From Episyrphus balteatus (Eukaryota > Arthropoda > Insecta > Diptera > Syrphidae), in the NCBI RefSeq assembly GCF_945859705.1, contig NC_079136.1, forward strand, positions 54,450,094 through 54,514,093: DNA of 64,000 bases. The letters are read 5' to 3'. Shown here in pieces: positions 48,576-59,570 of the stretch. Numbering within the stretch: the stretch's first letter is position 1; the number at the start of each line of letters is the position of its first letter. Below the pieces are notes generated by a model that saw only the letters and a program-made list of their open reading frames with translations, had not been told where the DNA came from and ran no database searches. Position numbers and translations under genes: made by a program.

Positions 48576-49653
48576 TCAGAGGCAGGAGCTGGTGTTGGAA
48601 CTGGTATTTCTGTAAAGAGAAAAATGTTAACTTAAATGTTGATTATAATTTTATTTTTTAACTTACGTGGACGGTTTTCCCATTCGAAATGGGGCTTGCT
48701 TCAAAAACCCTTTAAAAAATGAAGCACCCTCGGCTTCACTATAGGTGGGGTACCTTGATCGGACCGCTTCCAATATAGTTTTATATAGGAACTTGTATTG
48801 GCTGAAACTTTTTTTGGCATTAGTCCCCAGCCAAGAATGTTCTGCCAGTAGTGGATCTGTAAAAATGCACTTGCAAATAGTGCGGATCGTTTTCATTCCG
48901 TTGACCCCCCCATATGAGCTCAACTTACGGACCTGAAAGAAAACAAAAATATGTTTTAAAAATAATGTGCTTTAAAGTGTGTTAAGTTTCGCATCTTTGA
49001 GTGCAATATGACACAGACTCCTAAACTTTTAAATTTTCTGAATTAAAGCTGAATACTTCTCTGAAGAAAGGAGACGACAAGTGTGACATAATTATTTATT
49101 ATTTGTTAAAATCATTTGTTGAAATAAATGTAGCTGATGTAGGCACAGTCCCAGCTCTCGTTTATGAGATATTCCAGGTTATTATTTTTATTTTAATTTA
49201 TCTCAAAAACGAGGGCTGGCAGGAAGATTCTGATTTCGAATTCTAGTTCAGCACATCAAAAGTGGCTTTGTTTAAGAAAATTTAAAAAAAATCAATTTTA
49301 TTGGTCTGTGTTATATTGCATTCAAAGATTTCAGGATAAAAATAACCTATTAACATAAACTTAATATTTTTAGAGAAGTAACAAATGAAAATGAAATCAA
49401 TATAGAATCTATTGATAATTATAAATTCAAATATTTCATATATTTTGGTACTTACCAATTTTTTTTTTAACAATCCATTTTGATGGAGTTTTTCCTCCAT
49501 TTCCTCATTTTGTTGGACAGAGGTAAGTGGGAAAATTTCATCAAGTTGCAGTTCCTCATCCACTTCCTCTGCATTGTCATTTTCAATTTTGGACGCCAAC
49601 AAATTGACCGAAACTTCGGACTTCGCCATGAATGCCTCCAGCATTCCTTGCAT
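48576..49653 (-). CDS. DUF4806-like domain protein, three coding exons
   Basis: The exons on the minus strand are 49653-49456, 48932-48667 and 48609-48576 (stop TGA). Introns have consensus ends: donors TTG|GTAAGT and CAC|GTAAGT, acceptors TTTCTTTCAG and CTCTTTACAG. Total coding length is 498 nt, 165 residues, with phases that agree. Residues about 1-40 are charged and helix-prone (coiled-coil-like). From DEIFPLTSVQQNEEMEEKL the sequence follows the DUF4806 pattern as I remember it: a 'KL|VRKLSSYGG' block spanning the first splice junction, then IRTICKCIFTDPLLAEHSWL with the conserved Trp and Gly, and a LKQAPFRMGK end. The acceptor-defined exon starts further upstream (49745 or 49778), but an in-frame TAG at 49711-49713 blocks that part, so I chose ATG 49653; the original protein may have started earlier. 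Function unknown. It lies within an inverted-repeat element, probably as cargo. Confidence 0.7.
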
Positions 49654-49710
49654 GGCCTGCACCTTCACCTCAGTGGAACGCTGTCTTTCCAAAATTTCGT
49701 CTATTTTGGA

Positions 49711-49713
49711 CTA
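49711..49713 (-). other. In-frame TAG just upstream of the chosen start
   Basis: Upstream of the ATG at 49653 the same frame reads through FKEL, then TAG, then SKIDEILERQRSTEVKVQA. The residues on both sides look like continuous coiled coil, and a single C-to-T change in a CAG codon would create this stop. Either this copy has lost its N-terminus or translation starts inside. Confidence 0.55.
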
Positions 49714-49826
49714 TAGTTCCTTGAATTGGGTACTGGTGCTGGGGCCTATAAACAATTTAAAATAAGAGTTTACTATAACTGCAAAAAAAAAGTAATACGG
49801 TTAGTGAAAGAACTAATATGCTATCT

Positions 49827-49900
49827 CAGCTGTTACTAAGAGGGACTGGGGTTTATCCTATTCAAATAACATTGGATAAACCCCAGTCTAAGATAAGCTG
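49827..49900. ncRNA. Pre-miRNA-like hairpin in the first intron of the DUF4806-like gene
   Basis: GACTGGGGTTTATCC (49844-49858) pairs perfectly with GGATAAACCCCAGTC (49874-49888) over a 15-nt loop. Pairing extends with bulges to CAGCT/AGCTG at the base, giving a foldback of about 74 nt. Size and shape suit a microRNA precursor, but a relic of a tiny inverted-repeat element would look the same. No expression evidence is available. Confidence 0.4.
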
Positions 49901-49933
49901 GAGTTTAAAAACGACTTTGAAAATAGTTATTTT

Positions 49934-50304
49934 ATTTATTTTTCAAACTCAGAAGTTATTTTCCAAACTCAGAAGATATTTTTCAAACTCAAAAGTTATT
50001 TTCCAAACTCAAAAGATATTTTTCAAACTCAGAAGTTATTTTCCAAACTCAGAAGATATTTTTCAAACTCAGAAGTTATTTTCCAAACTCAGAAGATATT
50101 TTTCAAACTCAGAAGTTATTTTCCAAAATCAAAAGATATTTTTCAAACTCAGAATTTTCCAAACTCAGAAGATATTTTTCAAACTCAGAAGATATTTTTC
50201 AAACTCAGAAGTTATTTTTCAAACTCAGAAGATATTTTTCAAACTCAGAAGTTATTTTTTAAACTCAGAAGATATTTTTCAAACTCAGAAGTTATTTTTC
50301 AAAC
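49934..50304. repeat. 20-bp minisatellite in intron 1
   Basis: The units GAAGATATTTTTCAAACTCA and GAAGTTATTTTCCAAACTCA alternate, about 18 copies, with one shortened unit near 50155. The 166-codon plus-strand frame here is a repeat artefact. Confidence 0.95.
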
Positions 50305-50384
50305 AATATTTAAAATAAATTATAAACATATAACAATATTTAATTAAATTAATGATTATTTGACCAATTATTTGAACTATTAAT

Positions 50385-50505
50385 GTTTATCTTGAATCGG
50401 GCTCTTTTGGTCACTTCCTTTTATATGCAAATAAAATAAAAAATAAAATAGTATGAAATAAAGATTTTTATTTGCATATAAAAGGAAGTCCGATTCAACA
50501 TAAAC
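50385..50505. repeat. Imperfect palindrome in intron 1
   Basis: GTTTATCTTGAATCGG mirrors CCGATTCAACATAAAC, and CTTCCTTTTATATGCAAATA mirrors its complement at 50469-50488. About 15 bases in the left arm (CTCTTTTGGTCA) are unpaired. Confidence 0.85.
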
Positions 50506-50549
50506 AACAATATTTAATATTTAAAATAAATTATAAACAAATAACTTAC

Positions 50550-50656
50550 CTCTTAATAATTTTTCACAGATAGATATTTTTTTAAATTTAACTTATATTT
50601 TTTCACAATAACTTTCGCGCACAATAACTTGTCACAACCAGCCACAAAAGAATACT
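50550..50656 (-). promoter_or_regulatory. Inr/DPE core promoter and non-coding first exon of the DUF4806-like gene
   Basis: On the minus strand TCAGTA places an initiator A at 50656. Counting from it, AGTTAT falls exactly at +28 to +33 and fits the DPE consensus RGWYVT in every base. There is no TATA box, as usual for DPE promoters. The transcript would run 107 nt without an ATG to a strong donor AAGAG|GTAAGT (exon end 50550). Just upstream is a GC-rich patch with GCGTCGCGCGTCGCC (about 50696-50710). The arrangement predicts a spliced mRNA whose first exon is untranslated. Confidence 0.55.
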
Positions 50657-50860
50657 GAGAGATCTGAGAAAAATGAGAGTCAAAAATATGATGGGCGACG
50701 CGCGACGCTCGAGTATGGTGAATGTGTATGTGTGGAGAGTTGTTGGTTAGTTGAAATTGGGTTGGAACTTAGTTGACAAATAACCAGGGTTGTTAAAAGG
50801 TAAATAACGAGTTGATTAAAAACTTATACGTACTTATAGTAGTTATTTAAAAACTTACTT

Positions 50861-51560
50861 TAAACTTAGGATTTATAATGGGTTAATTTTAAACCACTAA
50901 ACAACTTTAATGGTAAAAAGTCAGTAATTTAAAATCTCGTTTCAAACTTAAGGTCAAATTTGGTTAATTTCTAGTCTATAAATAGCTTTTTGTGTAAAAA
51001 AGGAGTTATTTAAATACTTACTTGAAACTTGTAATGAAAATCTGGTTATTTTTTAGCCCATAAAAGACAAATAAAGAAGTTAATTAGAAACTTACTTTAA
51101 ACTTAGGATTTATAATGGGTTAATTTTAAACCACTAAACAACTTTAATGGTAAAAAGTCAGTAATTTAAAATCTCGTTTCAAACTTAAGGTCAAATTTGG
51201 TTAATTTCTAGTCTATAAATAGCTTTTTGTGTAAAAAAGGAGTTATTTAAATACTTACTTGAAACTTGTAATGAAAATCTGGTTATTTTTTAGCCCATAA
51301 AAGACAAATAAACAAGTTAATTAGAAACTTACTTTAAACTTAGGATTTATAATGGGTTAATCTTAAACCAATAAACAACTTCCATCTTAAAGTGAGTAAT
51401 TTAAAAACTCGTTTCAAACTATAGATAAAATTTGGTTAATTTATAACCAATAAATAACTTTTTGGGTAAAAAAAGAGTTATTAAAATACTTATTTAAAAC
51501 TTTGAGATCAGATTTGGTTAAATTCTAACCTAAAAACAACTTTTTGTGCGAAAAAAAAGT
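50861..51560. repeat. 237-bp tandem repeat in the right arm
   Basis: TAAACTTAGGATTTATAATG starts at 50861, 51098 and 51335, 237 bp apart. The first two copies are nearly identical; the third and following copies diverge. Confidence 0.93.
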
Positions 51561-52055
51561 TATTAAAATACTTACTTCAAACTTGGAGTCAAAATTTGGT
51601 TATTTTTTAACCCTTAAAAAACAAATCTAGAAGTTGTTTAAAAACTTATTTATGACTTTGTGTCAAAAACGAGTTATTAAAATACTTTTCTGAAACTTTT
51701 GAAGAAATTTGGTTATTTTAAAACCAACTTCAAACTGAGGTTATAATTTAACCAAAAAAATTGGGTTGAAAAAATAACAAGAATGTAACCTGGGTTTTAT
51801 AAAAGTAAATAAATAGCCAAAATATTTCCTTAGTTTAAAAATGGAATTTTTGAAACTAATTTATGACTTAAAAGTTTATTTTACGTATAATTTTAACCCA
51901 AAACAAACCTTCGAAAATACTGGGTTTTTTTTCTAACCTAAAATTACCCACAGACTTTTAACAACCCGTTTATAGCCGCTTTATGACCGCGGTTATTTGC
52001 AGTTATTTTATAACTTTGGTTATTTTGTAACCGAGGTTTGAAATTGTTACTTGGG

Positions 52056-55000
52056 TTACTTGCTTTAATGGTAAAGGTTTCTTTTTATAGTAATAAAATA
52101 ATAGTATTAGTGTAACTTTATCATTAATTTTAAGTAAGTCATTAGATTTGTTGTAAAACAAAGAGTTTTTAGGGTTTTTTTTTTTGATAATTGGAAAAGA
52201 AATATAATTTTTTGCATACACAAATTTTAAAATCTTTTTTGAAATAAAAAAAATATTTAGTAAGCCATTCTCAAGAAATAAATTAAAAGTTAAAAAAAAA
52301 TCAGGTACCTAACCGTTTTTCCATAAATTTTCATTGAAATCGGTTAAGTCGCTTGCGAGAAAGTCAGAAATCAATAAAACGCTTCTTACGTTATTTTTTA
52401 ATGTTATGTCTAAAATATTTATTTTTCATTTCAAAAGTACGACGAAAAACTAATTTTTTCATTTTGGTCATATGTAAAGCACAAGATTTAAAAAAAAATC
52501 ATTTTTTTTAGTGCATTTCTTCTCCATTACAAATTTAAGAAAAAATATTCAGTGCAAATAAGAAATTTGCATAAAAAAATATTTTTTATTAAAAAAAAAA
52601 AAAAAAAATGCATTAAAAAAAAAAAAACTTATTTTACCTGTATTTATTGAAAATAAAAATATTTTGCATTAAAAAAAATGTTATTGCTACTGAAAAATAT
52701 TTGCATTGAAAATAAAATTTGTTTTGCAAATAAAAATATTTTTGCATAAATATATTTGCATGTATATTCAATTTTTTTTTAATATTTGTCGATTTTCTTA
52801 AAAAAATAATCAATCAAAACTGTAAGAAATTCGATGAATATTAAAACAAACTAAATTTAATGCACATTTTTCAATGCTGATAGTGAGACATTAAACGGTC
52901 AACTAAGTTTCTCGTAAAGACTTAACCGATTTAAATTTTCACTAAATTTAATGTTAAAATTTAAATTGAAAAACAAATTTTTTTTTTTGAATTCTTAAAA
53001 AAATTTCAACTTTTTTTTTGAAAAATTAATTTTGGAAAACTAATCAATGAGTTGTTTTTGAGGAATTGATTTGAATTTTTTTCTAACATTTAAAAAAAAC
53101 TACAAATTGTTGAAAAAAAAAACGTTCTTTCCTATAGAAAATTCTTTTTTATACAAAAAATTAAATTTGAAAGCTTTGACGATAGCCGATTATAAATTTT
53201 AAGTGAATTGGTTCTGATAACAATTTTAAGTTTTCGTCAAATTTTTGTATCACGTTAAATTGGTAAAAAATAAAAGATCAAAAGAGAAGACAAGCCAATA
53301 TTTTATACACAGTTCTGTTAGTAGGTTAGTAGGTATCTATGAGTAGGCGTTCTTATGGTCAATCTGTTTTATGTTACTTTACACGTTCCCAAAGATACAT
53401 AAATGTGTTTTCTTTAAAAAAAAAAAAAAAGATACGAGAAAACTTGGGTAGGTCAGTCATAAGGATTGTACATACCAGGAATATTTAAGTACACAGACAA
53501 AAAAATGATATGATGATGCAAAGACCCTCAGGTCGATATTGGTGGTGGGGGAAAAAGGTTTGAGATGTGGGTTTTGGTGACAGCAGATCACTGCCGAATG
53601 ATTTCATCAGAATTGTGCTTGTTATAATACTAAAATGGAAAATTTTTCGGTCGATAAACCCTAAAGGACAACGTAAGTAATGGTTATATATGACATCCTA
53701 CCTCAAAGTGCACAAGTAAAAAATAAAAAAAAAAAAAAATAAAGATAGAAAGGAAAAAAAAAGGACTAAAGAAGAAAAAAAAAATGCCACATCATATACT
53801 AGACTCTATTCGTTAGTATATACCCATGAAGAAAAGAAAACTGCGATGAAAAATTGTCCACCTTGAGAATTTTTAAAGGACTCTTGAGAGATAGTTGGGC
53901 ATTGAGATGATTTTCTTTCCTTTTTTTTGCTTAGCTTTTTTTATGTCTTTTATGATGCGAACTTCAAGTGATAAAGATAAAGCAAAAATTCTACTGTGTC
54001 CTGTGTGTCCTTAGGATGTGGGTCTCTCTCTTTCTCTCTCGTGCTTGTAAGAGAATAGAATACATTTATGGATTTATAAGTGACATAGTATCTCTTTGGC
54101 TATGAAGGAAAACCTTTGCAACAATTACTTACAAGCATATATGGGTCGTTAGGTTTTGCAAGACGTTTGCATGAAAAATTTATATAGCAATGAAGCAATG
54201 AGACGAACAATTTTAGAAGCACTTCTCTTAGTTTTGTAAGTTCTTACTTTAAATTATTTTTTAAGTGTCATTAAGCTGAGAAGCTATATTTTGTTAAATT
54301 TATGATGGTATATTTAAAGGAAAACAGGAAATTTCAATATAAAAAAATGGGACGATTTAGTTTTCAGTAACAATTAGTTGGGTTTTTTAAGGATCATAGG
54401 TCGAGAAGAGTTATTTAAAAGTTGAGCCATTTAAAAGGATTAATTTCCTTAAAAAATCAATAAAACGATATTCTCCCTAATTATTTCGTAACAAGACATA
54501 AAAAAGAACTTAATTGATGTAAAGTAATTTAATTTAATCCAAAACTATTTAAAATGATAAATGTTAGCGCTCATTCGATGACAAATTATTGTAAAAGGCA
54601 ACAAAACCCTAATTAAAACTTTTGTTCTTTATTACGTTTCAAACATCATATAAAATCGAATAAACTTCAAACAAAAACAACAACAACATACCTACTCGTT
54701 ATTCCGCATAACATTTCTATATATATAAAAGTCGTGTTTTATTAAAAGGGACAATCATTCAAATTTATACATTTTGATATAGAATTACCCGCCATTATGA
54801 TATGGGCGGAAAAGGATATGAGTTTTGAAAGTTTAATGACGTTTCCATATGAGAGATAAACTTTGCCAGAAGGATGGATGATTTGAAGTGTTTTGTTTAA
54901 TGATGCTTTTGTGATGGGGCATGTAAAGTTATATCCTTATGAAACAGAACATATATAGGGGATTTTTATTAACAAGGGTATTTATTACACACGTGTTAAT

Positions 55001-55369
55001 GGCTGGCAAAGGATTTTAATTGATGCGTGTGGGCGCAGGTATAAATTTTCATCAGAATTTATTTATTATTTTTGAAATTACATATTTTTGTATTTAAATT
55101 TACTTTAATGTACTTTTTTGTGTCCAAGGAACGAATAAGGAAATAAATTTGGATAGATCCACTTCTAATAAGTGATTGAAAATCTTAGAAAACATAACAA
55201 CATAACGTGAAACTAGAGATGGCCAAGAAAGGACACAAATATGCAATTGGTTTTGGAAAAAATTAAAGGCTCAGTAAATTTCCGATTTTGGGGATGTTTC
55301 AAAATTCCTTTGAATTTTGAATCGAAAATAACACAGCCACACAAAATAAAATAAAAGTTCTGACCTAGA
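52056..55369. other. AT-rich spacer with low-complexity words
   Basis: Near 52560-52770 the words TTTGCAT, AAATAAAAATATT and ATTTGCATAAA recur in both orientations. A-runs occur near 52590-52610 and 53415-53430. No gene is supported. Confidence 0.55.
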
Positions 55370-55760
55370 GTTACGACTAGGTTTTTTAAATAGTTTTGGG
55401 TCGCTGAAACTGAATCCGAAGTCCGTTTTGCCCCATCACCTCAGGTTTTCGAGACAACCTCAAAAAATGTCACAAAAAAAAAATTTTATCTCTGATCAGG
55501 ATGTGCGAAAATGTTAATCATATAGTTTTTAGATCGCTGAATCCAGATTCGAAGTCAATTTCGCTCTATCACATCAGATTTCTGAGATATTCTCAAAAAA
55601 ATGTCAAAAACAAAAAGTTCTTGTCTGGGGTTGCGACTAGGTTTTTCATATAATTTTTGGGTCGCAAAAACCGAATCCGAAGTCTATTTTGCCGTATCAC
55701 GCCAGGTTTTTGACATATCCTCAAAAAATGTCAGATAAGAACTTTTTTTTTAGTTTTGAC
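55370..55760. repeat. About 130-bp degenerate tandem repeat, three copies
   Basis: TCCGAAGTCCGTTTTGCC (about 55415), TTCGAAGTCAATTTCGCT (about 55548) and TCCGAAGTCTATTTTGCC (about 55675) anchor three copies. Each is followed by ATCAC.TCAGGTTT and CTCAAAAAATGTCA. Confidence 0.8.
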
Positions 55761-55839
55761 ATTTTTTGAGGGTATATTATTGAAAAAAGCCTTATTTTAA
55801 TCATATCGTTAATAACTATGAAAAGCGTTAAATTTTTAC

Positions 55840-56120
55840 TTGCTCTATAGCCTATAGGGCAAGTATTGGTTTCGTGTAGAAAAAAAATTTGAGGTTTTAA
55901 TCAAAAATAACATTACGATGATGGAGAAGATCAAAAAAGTGATTTTCGTCATGCCGTCCGTCGGTCTGTGCGTGTGTGCGTCTGTGCGTCCGTGCGTCTG
56001 GGCGTCCATCTGTACATCGAGCTATGGCCTAAACGAATGGATGGATTTGCTTGAAACTTGGTACAGATGATTTTTACGTTATTCCCTAGACCCGTTTTTT
56101 TTATTTTTTTAATATCTCCC
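55840..56120 (+). repeat. Dispersed repeat family B, copy 2
   Basis: It begins with the palindromic CTTGCTCTATAGCCTATAGG and GCAAGTATTGGTTTCGTG, then GATGATGGAGAAG, then a GC-rich core of GTCTGTGCGTCCGTGC units (55950-56010). It matches 29275-29540 in the opposite orientation. AGAGCAAGTACGTGCGACCC at 56521-56540 may be a further end of the same element. Confidence 0.8.
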
Positions 56121-57631
56121 TTTTAACGCATATCTCCCTTATAACGTTTTCGAGGTATTGCAAATTTCTCGAAAACGGCTCTAAAGATTTTGATTAAATT
56201 TGGTATACGTAAAAGACTTATTGATTCTAACAAAACTACTACTTAGTTTTTCTCAAAAACTGCAGAGAACGGAAAATGGCGTTACCGTTTTTCAAAAATT
56301 GACATATTTTTTAAGTTCATATATTTCATCAAAGCATAAGTCAATTTTATAAAAAATTTACAGACATCATTTTGAAGTATAAAATGTAAAAAAAAAATTG
56401 AAAACAAAAAATTTTAATTTAATTTTTAAACTTTGGTTCTTTTTTTTTATTTTTTTTTTCTTGACACTGAACAAAATCTTAAATTTCCAATAGATATTTA
56501 AAATAAAGATACTGTGAACTACAAGAGCAAGTACGTGCGACCCAGTCGTGCATTTTATTTTGTTGAAAAATTGAATAGTTTTATATTGAAAAGGGAATTA
56601 GCCTGTTTTAAAAAAATTATCAGGCGAAACAAAAACGGATAGAACTTGTTTTATAAATATCAATCACAAGATTTCTTTTGATTAATTGTGAGAGCGGCGG
56701 CGTGAGGGGGTTATTAGAATTTGGTACACGTCAAAAATAGTGTATGGTGATAATTCATAACAGCAAAAAGTTCTATCCAGTTTTTACTTCAGCCGTGTTT
56801 TTTTGGTAACTCAGTACTTGCTAAGGATAAACAAAAGTTTTTTATTTGTTGTTAAAAAAAAAATATTTTTGGGAAATTCTCTTGAGTTCTGACGTTCTCC
56901 TAAATTACTTAATTTAAAAAAAAAATTTGAAGACACAAATTTTTTTACCTAATTATTTCAAATTTTTTTTTTTCAAAACGGACACTGAATTTTTTTATTT
57001 TTTTTTTTTTTAAATGTCAATTAATAGTTTTTTAACAATCGAATCCCATGTTTTTTTATGTTTGAAAATTTGTTTAAACAATAAATATATATTTTTTAAA
57101 AATAGGTTAAAAAAATGTTTAAATTTGTTTTTTCGTAAAATTCTTTGTTTTGCAAGAAATTAAAACGAATAATTAATTTTTAGGTTGAAAGTACATACAT
57201 ACGTGCACTTTCTTTTACAACATTTTAGGTACTAAAAAAAGTGCATTATTGAGTGGCATCTTTGTTCCTTTTCTATTTAGTAAACTGCAATCCAATAACT
57301 TAACATTTTTTTTGCAATAGGAAGGAATATTTATACTTTTAAACACAAAAATCAACAAACTAAGTAAAACTTAAAAAAAAGTCCTACATATGAAAAATAA
57401 AATTTTTAAACCGTTGAAAATCGTAAAAAAATATTTTTTTATTCTAAACCATAACTTTTTAAAAATCGAAATATTCCTAAAAAATTATTTAAATTTTATG
57501 TGAATTAACAAATTCAGTTGTCTACTTTCTATTTTAGTAAAATTTTAATTCGTTTATGAAGAATTTTCTATCTTGGATTATCCTTCCATTTTCTAGTTCT
57601 TCCTTATTTTAAGGAATACTAGGTACCTAAA
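56121..57631. other. AT-rich spacer
   Basis: Long T-runs and A-runs, no gene or structured repeat that I can support. Confidence 0.5.
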
Positions 57632-57872
57632 CCCTCTGTCGGCACACGGGTGCGAATTTGGCAGGACAAAAATGAAAAGTGGTCACAGAAAAGTGTATTT
57701 AAAAGGGTGAAAATACATTTTTGAGAATTGTGAATACAGTATTCGAATTCCTCAGAAAATTCTACATCAATTTCATATGTGATTCTCTATAAAATAGTGA
57801 GACCGAAAAAAGTTCTAGCGCCATGAAAAAGTATAAACCAAATTCGCAAAAAAGAGGTGTGCCAACAGAGGG
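57632..57872. mobile_element. piggyBac-type MITE
   Basis: The left end CCCTCTGTCGGCACAC and the right end read inward, CCCTCTGTTGGCACAC, match at 15 of 16. GCGAATTTGG follows in both arms. The right flank is TTAA (57873-57876); the left flank is TAAA (57628-57631), one base off the expected TTAA. CCC ends with a TTAA target indicate piggyBac. It is 241 bp and non-coding. Confidence 0.78.
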
Positions 57873-58263
57873 TTAATATTAAATTCAGAATTCCAAAAAC
57901 TCCATTCGAAACCCTGCCCACCCAAATTACAGCTGGTTTGTAGGTATATTGAAATACAACAACGTTTTCAACTTTCACTAAATAACAACTGTTATCGTTT
58001 ATTTTATCTCTGTTTTGTAATGATGATAATTTTTAAAAGCAAATCATCCTCTCACCTCCAACCATCATCACACCATTCACGCCATGGGGGGTAGCTTTCT
58101 CTTTGTTTTTGTTGTCTTTCTAGATTTGTTTTGAGTTTTGTTAACAAGGATTTCAGGAGATTTTATTTTCATTTTCCAGTTGAAGTAATATAAATATTTT
58201 TTCTTTTTTTTTATCGTTGTTCTCTCTCTGTGTAAATTGGCCAGCTGGTAATTTGAATGTGGT
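57873..58263. other. Spacer, no gene
   Basis: A pyrimidine-rich tract (58198-58230, including CTCTCTCTGTG) precedes the promoter candidate. Nothing else is recognised. Confidence 0.5.
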
Positions 58264-58292
58264 TATAAAACAAAAGACTCCAGACTGTCAGT
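58264..58292 (+). promoter_or_regulatory. Candidate TATA/Inr promoter
   Basis: TATAAAA (58264-58270) lies 26 bases upstream of the A (58290) in GTCAGTAAC, an initiator-like TCAGTA. A GC-richer CGGAGCGGATCGGTACGAG follows, as in many insect TATA promoters. No coding exon was recognised downstream before 59000, so the transcript is unknown. Confidence 0.42.
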
Positions 58293-58329
58293 AACGGAGC
58301 GGATCGGTACGAGTTGAATAAAATTTTAT

Positions 58330-59347
58330 ACAAAATATTGGCTCTGGTTTCATCTATATGTATTAATAAATAAATTCAATGGTCTCGTATTTGTTGAATC
58401 TATGTAGTTGTCTATAATCTGACGTAAAAAGCCATTCCAATATTATTCAATAGGGCGAAAAATAAAATTTAAACTTTAAATTATTTGCTGAACGATTGTG
58501 AGTTTAAGTTTTAAAGGTTTTTTTATTTGTTCTTTTTCTGAAATACTTATTCAGTTAAAGGCTCAATGGAAAAAATCTTTCAAAGTTTTTTTCTTTTTCT
58601 TTTTTGATGATTAAGCAAGAAAAATTTGTAGGGTTCAGCGTTAATGAGGATGTTATTACAAATAAAATTATCTTGAAGTCTTGGATGCCAATTAAACTCA
58701 TAAAAAATAAACGTTCAATTATTATTTCTTTGGTTTATTCGTTTTATTTGCAAAAAAAAATCTTGGCAGCTGAGCGAAACAAAAGCTAATTGGATTTTCA
58801 AGAATTGTGGAAAAATAAAATGATTTAATTTAAGAAATCATAGCAAATTTAAAAATTTTCTTTTACCATAATAGTCCACAACAATTTGAAATAAATAAGT
58901 GAATGCTAACAATATTGTGTCTGAAATTGGAGCTGATTCGTCGGGAAAGAACTTATTTTTTGAAGATTTCGAAGCTCGAAAGTTTATTAACATTGAAAGA
59001 TTCCAAATTTTTATTTTTTCATATTTTTGAATATAGATCATTTTTTCAAAGATATCTATCATCAAAAAACAATACCTAACTAATCTTAAAAATTGTATTT
59101 TAAATTCGAAAAATAATTAAAAAATATTCAAACTTGTTTTGCAACTTTATCGTAAACATCTAACGGCTTTACCAGAATTTTATTTAAAATTTTTGTATTA
59201 GAATTTTTATCAAAACCGAGACGGATGCTAGGTTATTTATGAGTAGATTAAAAATTATAGGGACTAAATGGCTGCCCTGTGGTACTCCAATTGAGTAATT
59301 TGAGAAGTAATTATTCAAAACCCAAGCAATTTTTTGTGTCAGTTCAA
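58330..59347. other. AT-rich spacer downstream of the promoter candidate
   Basis: There is no coding exon with supportable splice sites. Short frames at 58604-58789 and 58838-59065 show no domain. Confidence 0.5.
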
Positions 59348-59570
59348 TTAAAAAAAAAATCATGTGTGCAATTCACACGTGGTTGAAGTGAAACCTTAAA
59401 AATCATTTTAAAAAAATCGAACTTTTTTTTTATTCCATCACTTTTTTTATATGACAACTTCAGTAAATTTTATACCATCTGAAAGCTTATTGTTTCAGCT
59501 CAAAATATTTATATCGAACATGTCTATACAACATCTACAAAAAGAGCTAGAATTTTTTTAACCCAATTAG

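Larger units (their letters stand above)
47460..52055. mobile_element. 4.6-kb inverted-repeat element carrying a spliced DUF4806-like gene
   Basis: The left end CCCAAATAACATTTT and the right end read inward, CCCAAGTAACAATTT, are mirror copies. Each leads into a long arm of short words: AACCGTTTA/ACGGTTTTTTTATAACCG on the left (47500-48380), and AAACTTA/GGTTATTTTTTAACCC-like units on the right (50770-52040). Between the arms lies a complete transcription unit on the minus strand (promoter near 50656, exons down to 48576). No transposase is seen. The flanking sequences do not give a clear target duplication, so the superfamily is unassigned; long arms and cargo gene recall Mutator-like or foldback elements. 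Confidence 0.68.

Noticed and set aside
48745..48936. Plus-strand frames over the DUF4806-like exons (also 49480-49765)
   Set aside because: Antisense shadows of the minus-strand exons, whose splice sites and domain match are much better.
49818..50318. 166-codon plus-strand frame with FSKLRRYFSNSEVIFQTQK-like repeats
   Set aside because: It is the translation of the 20-bp minisatellite in intron 1 of the minus-strand gene.
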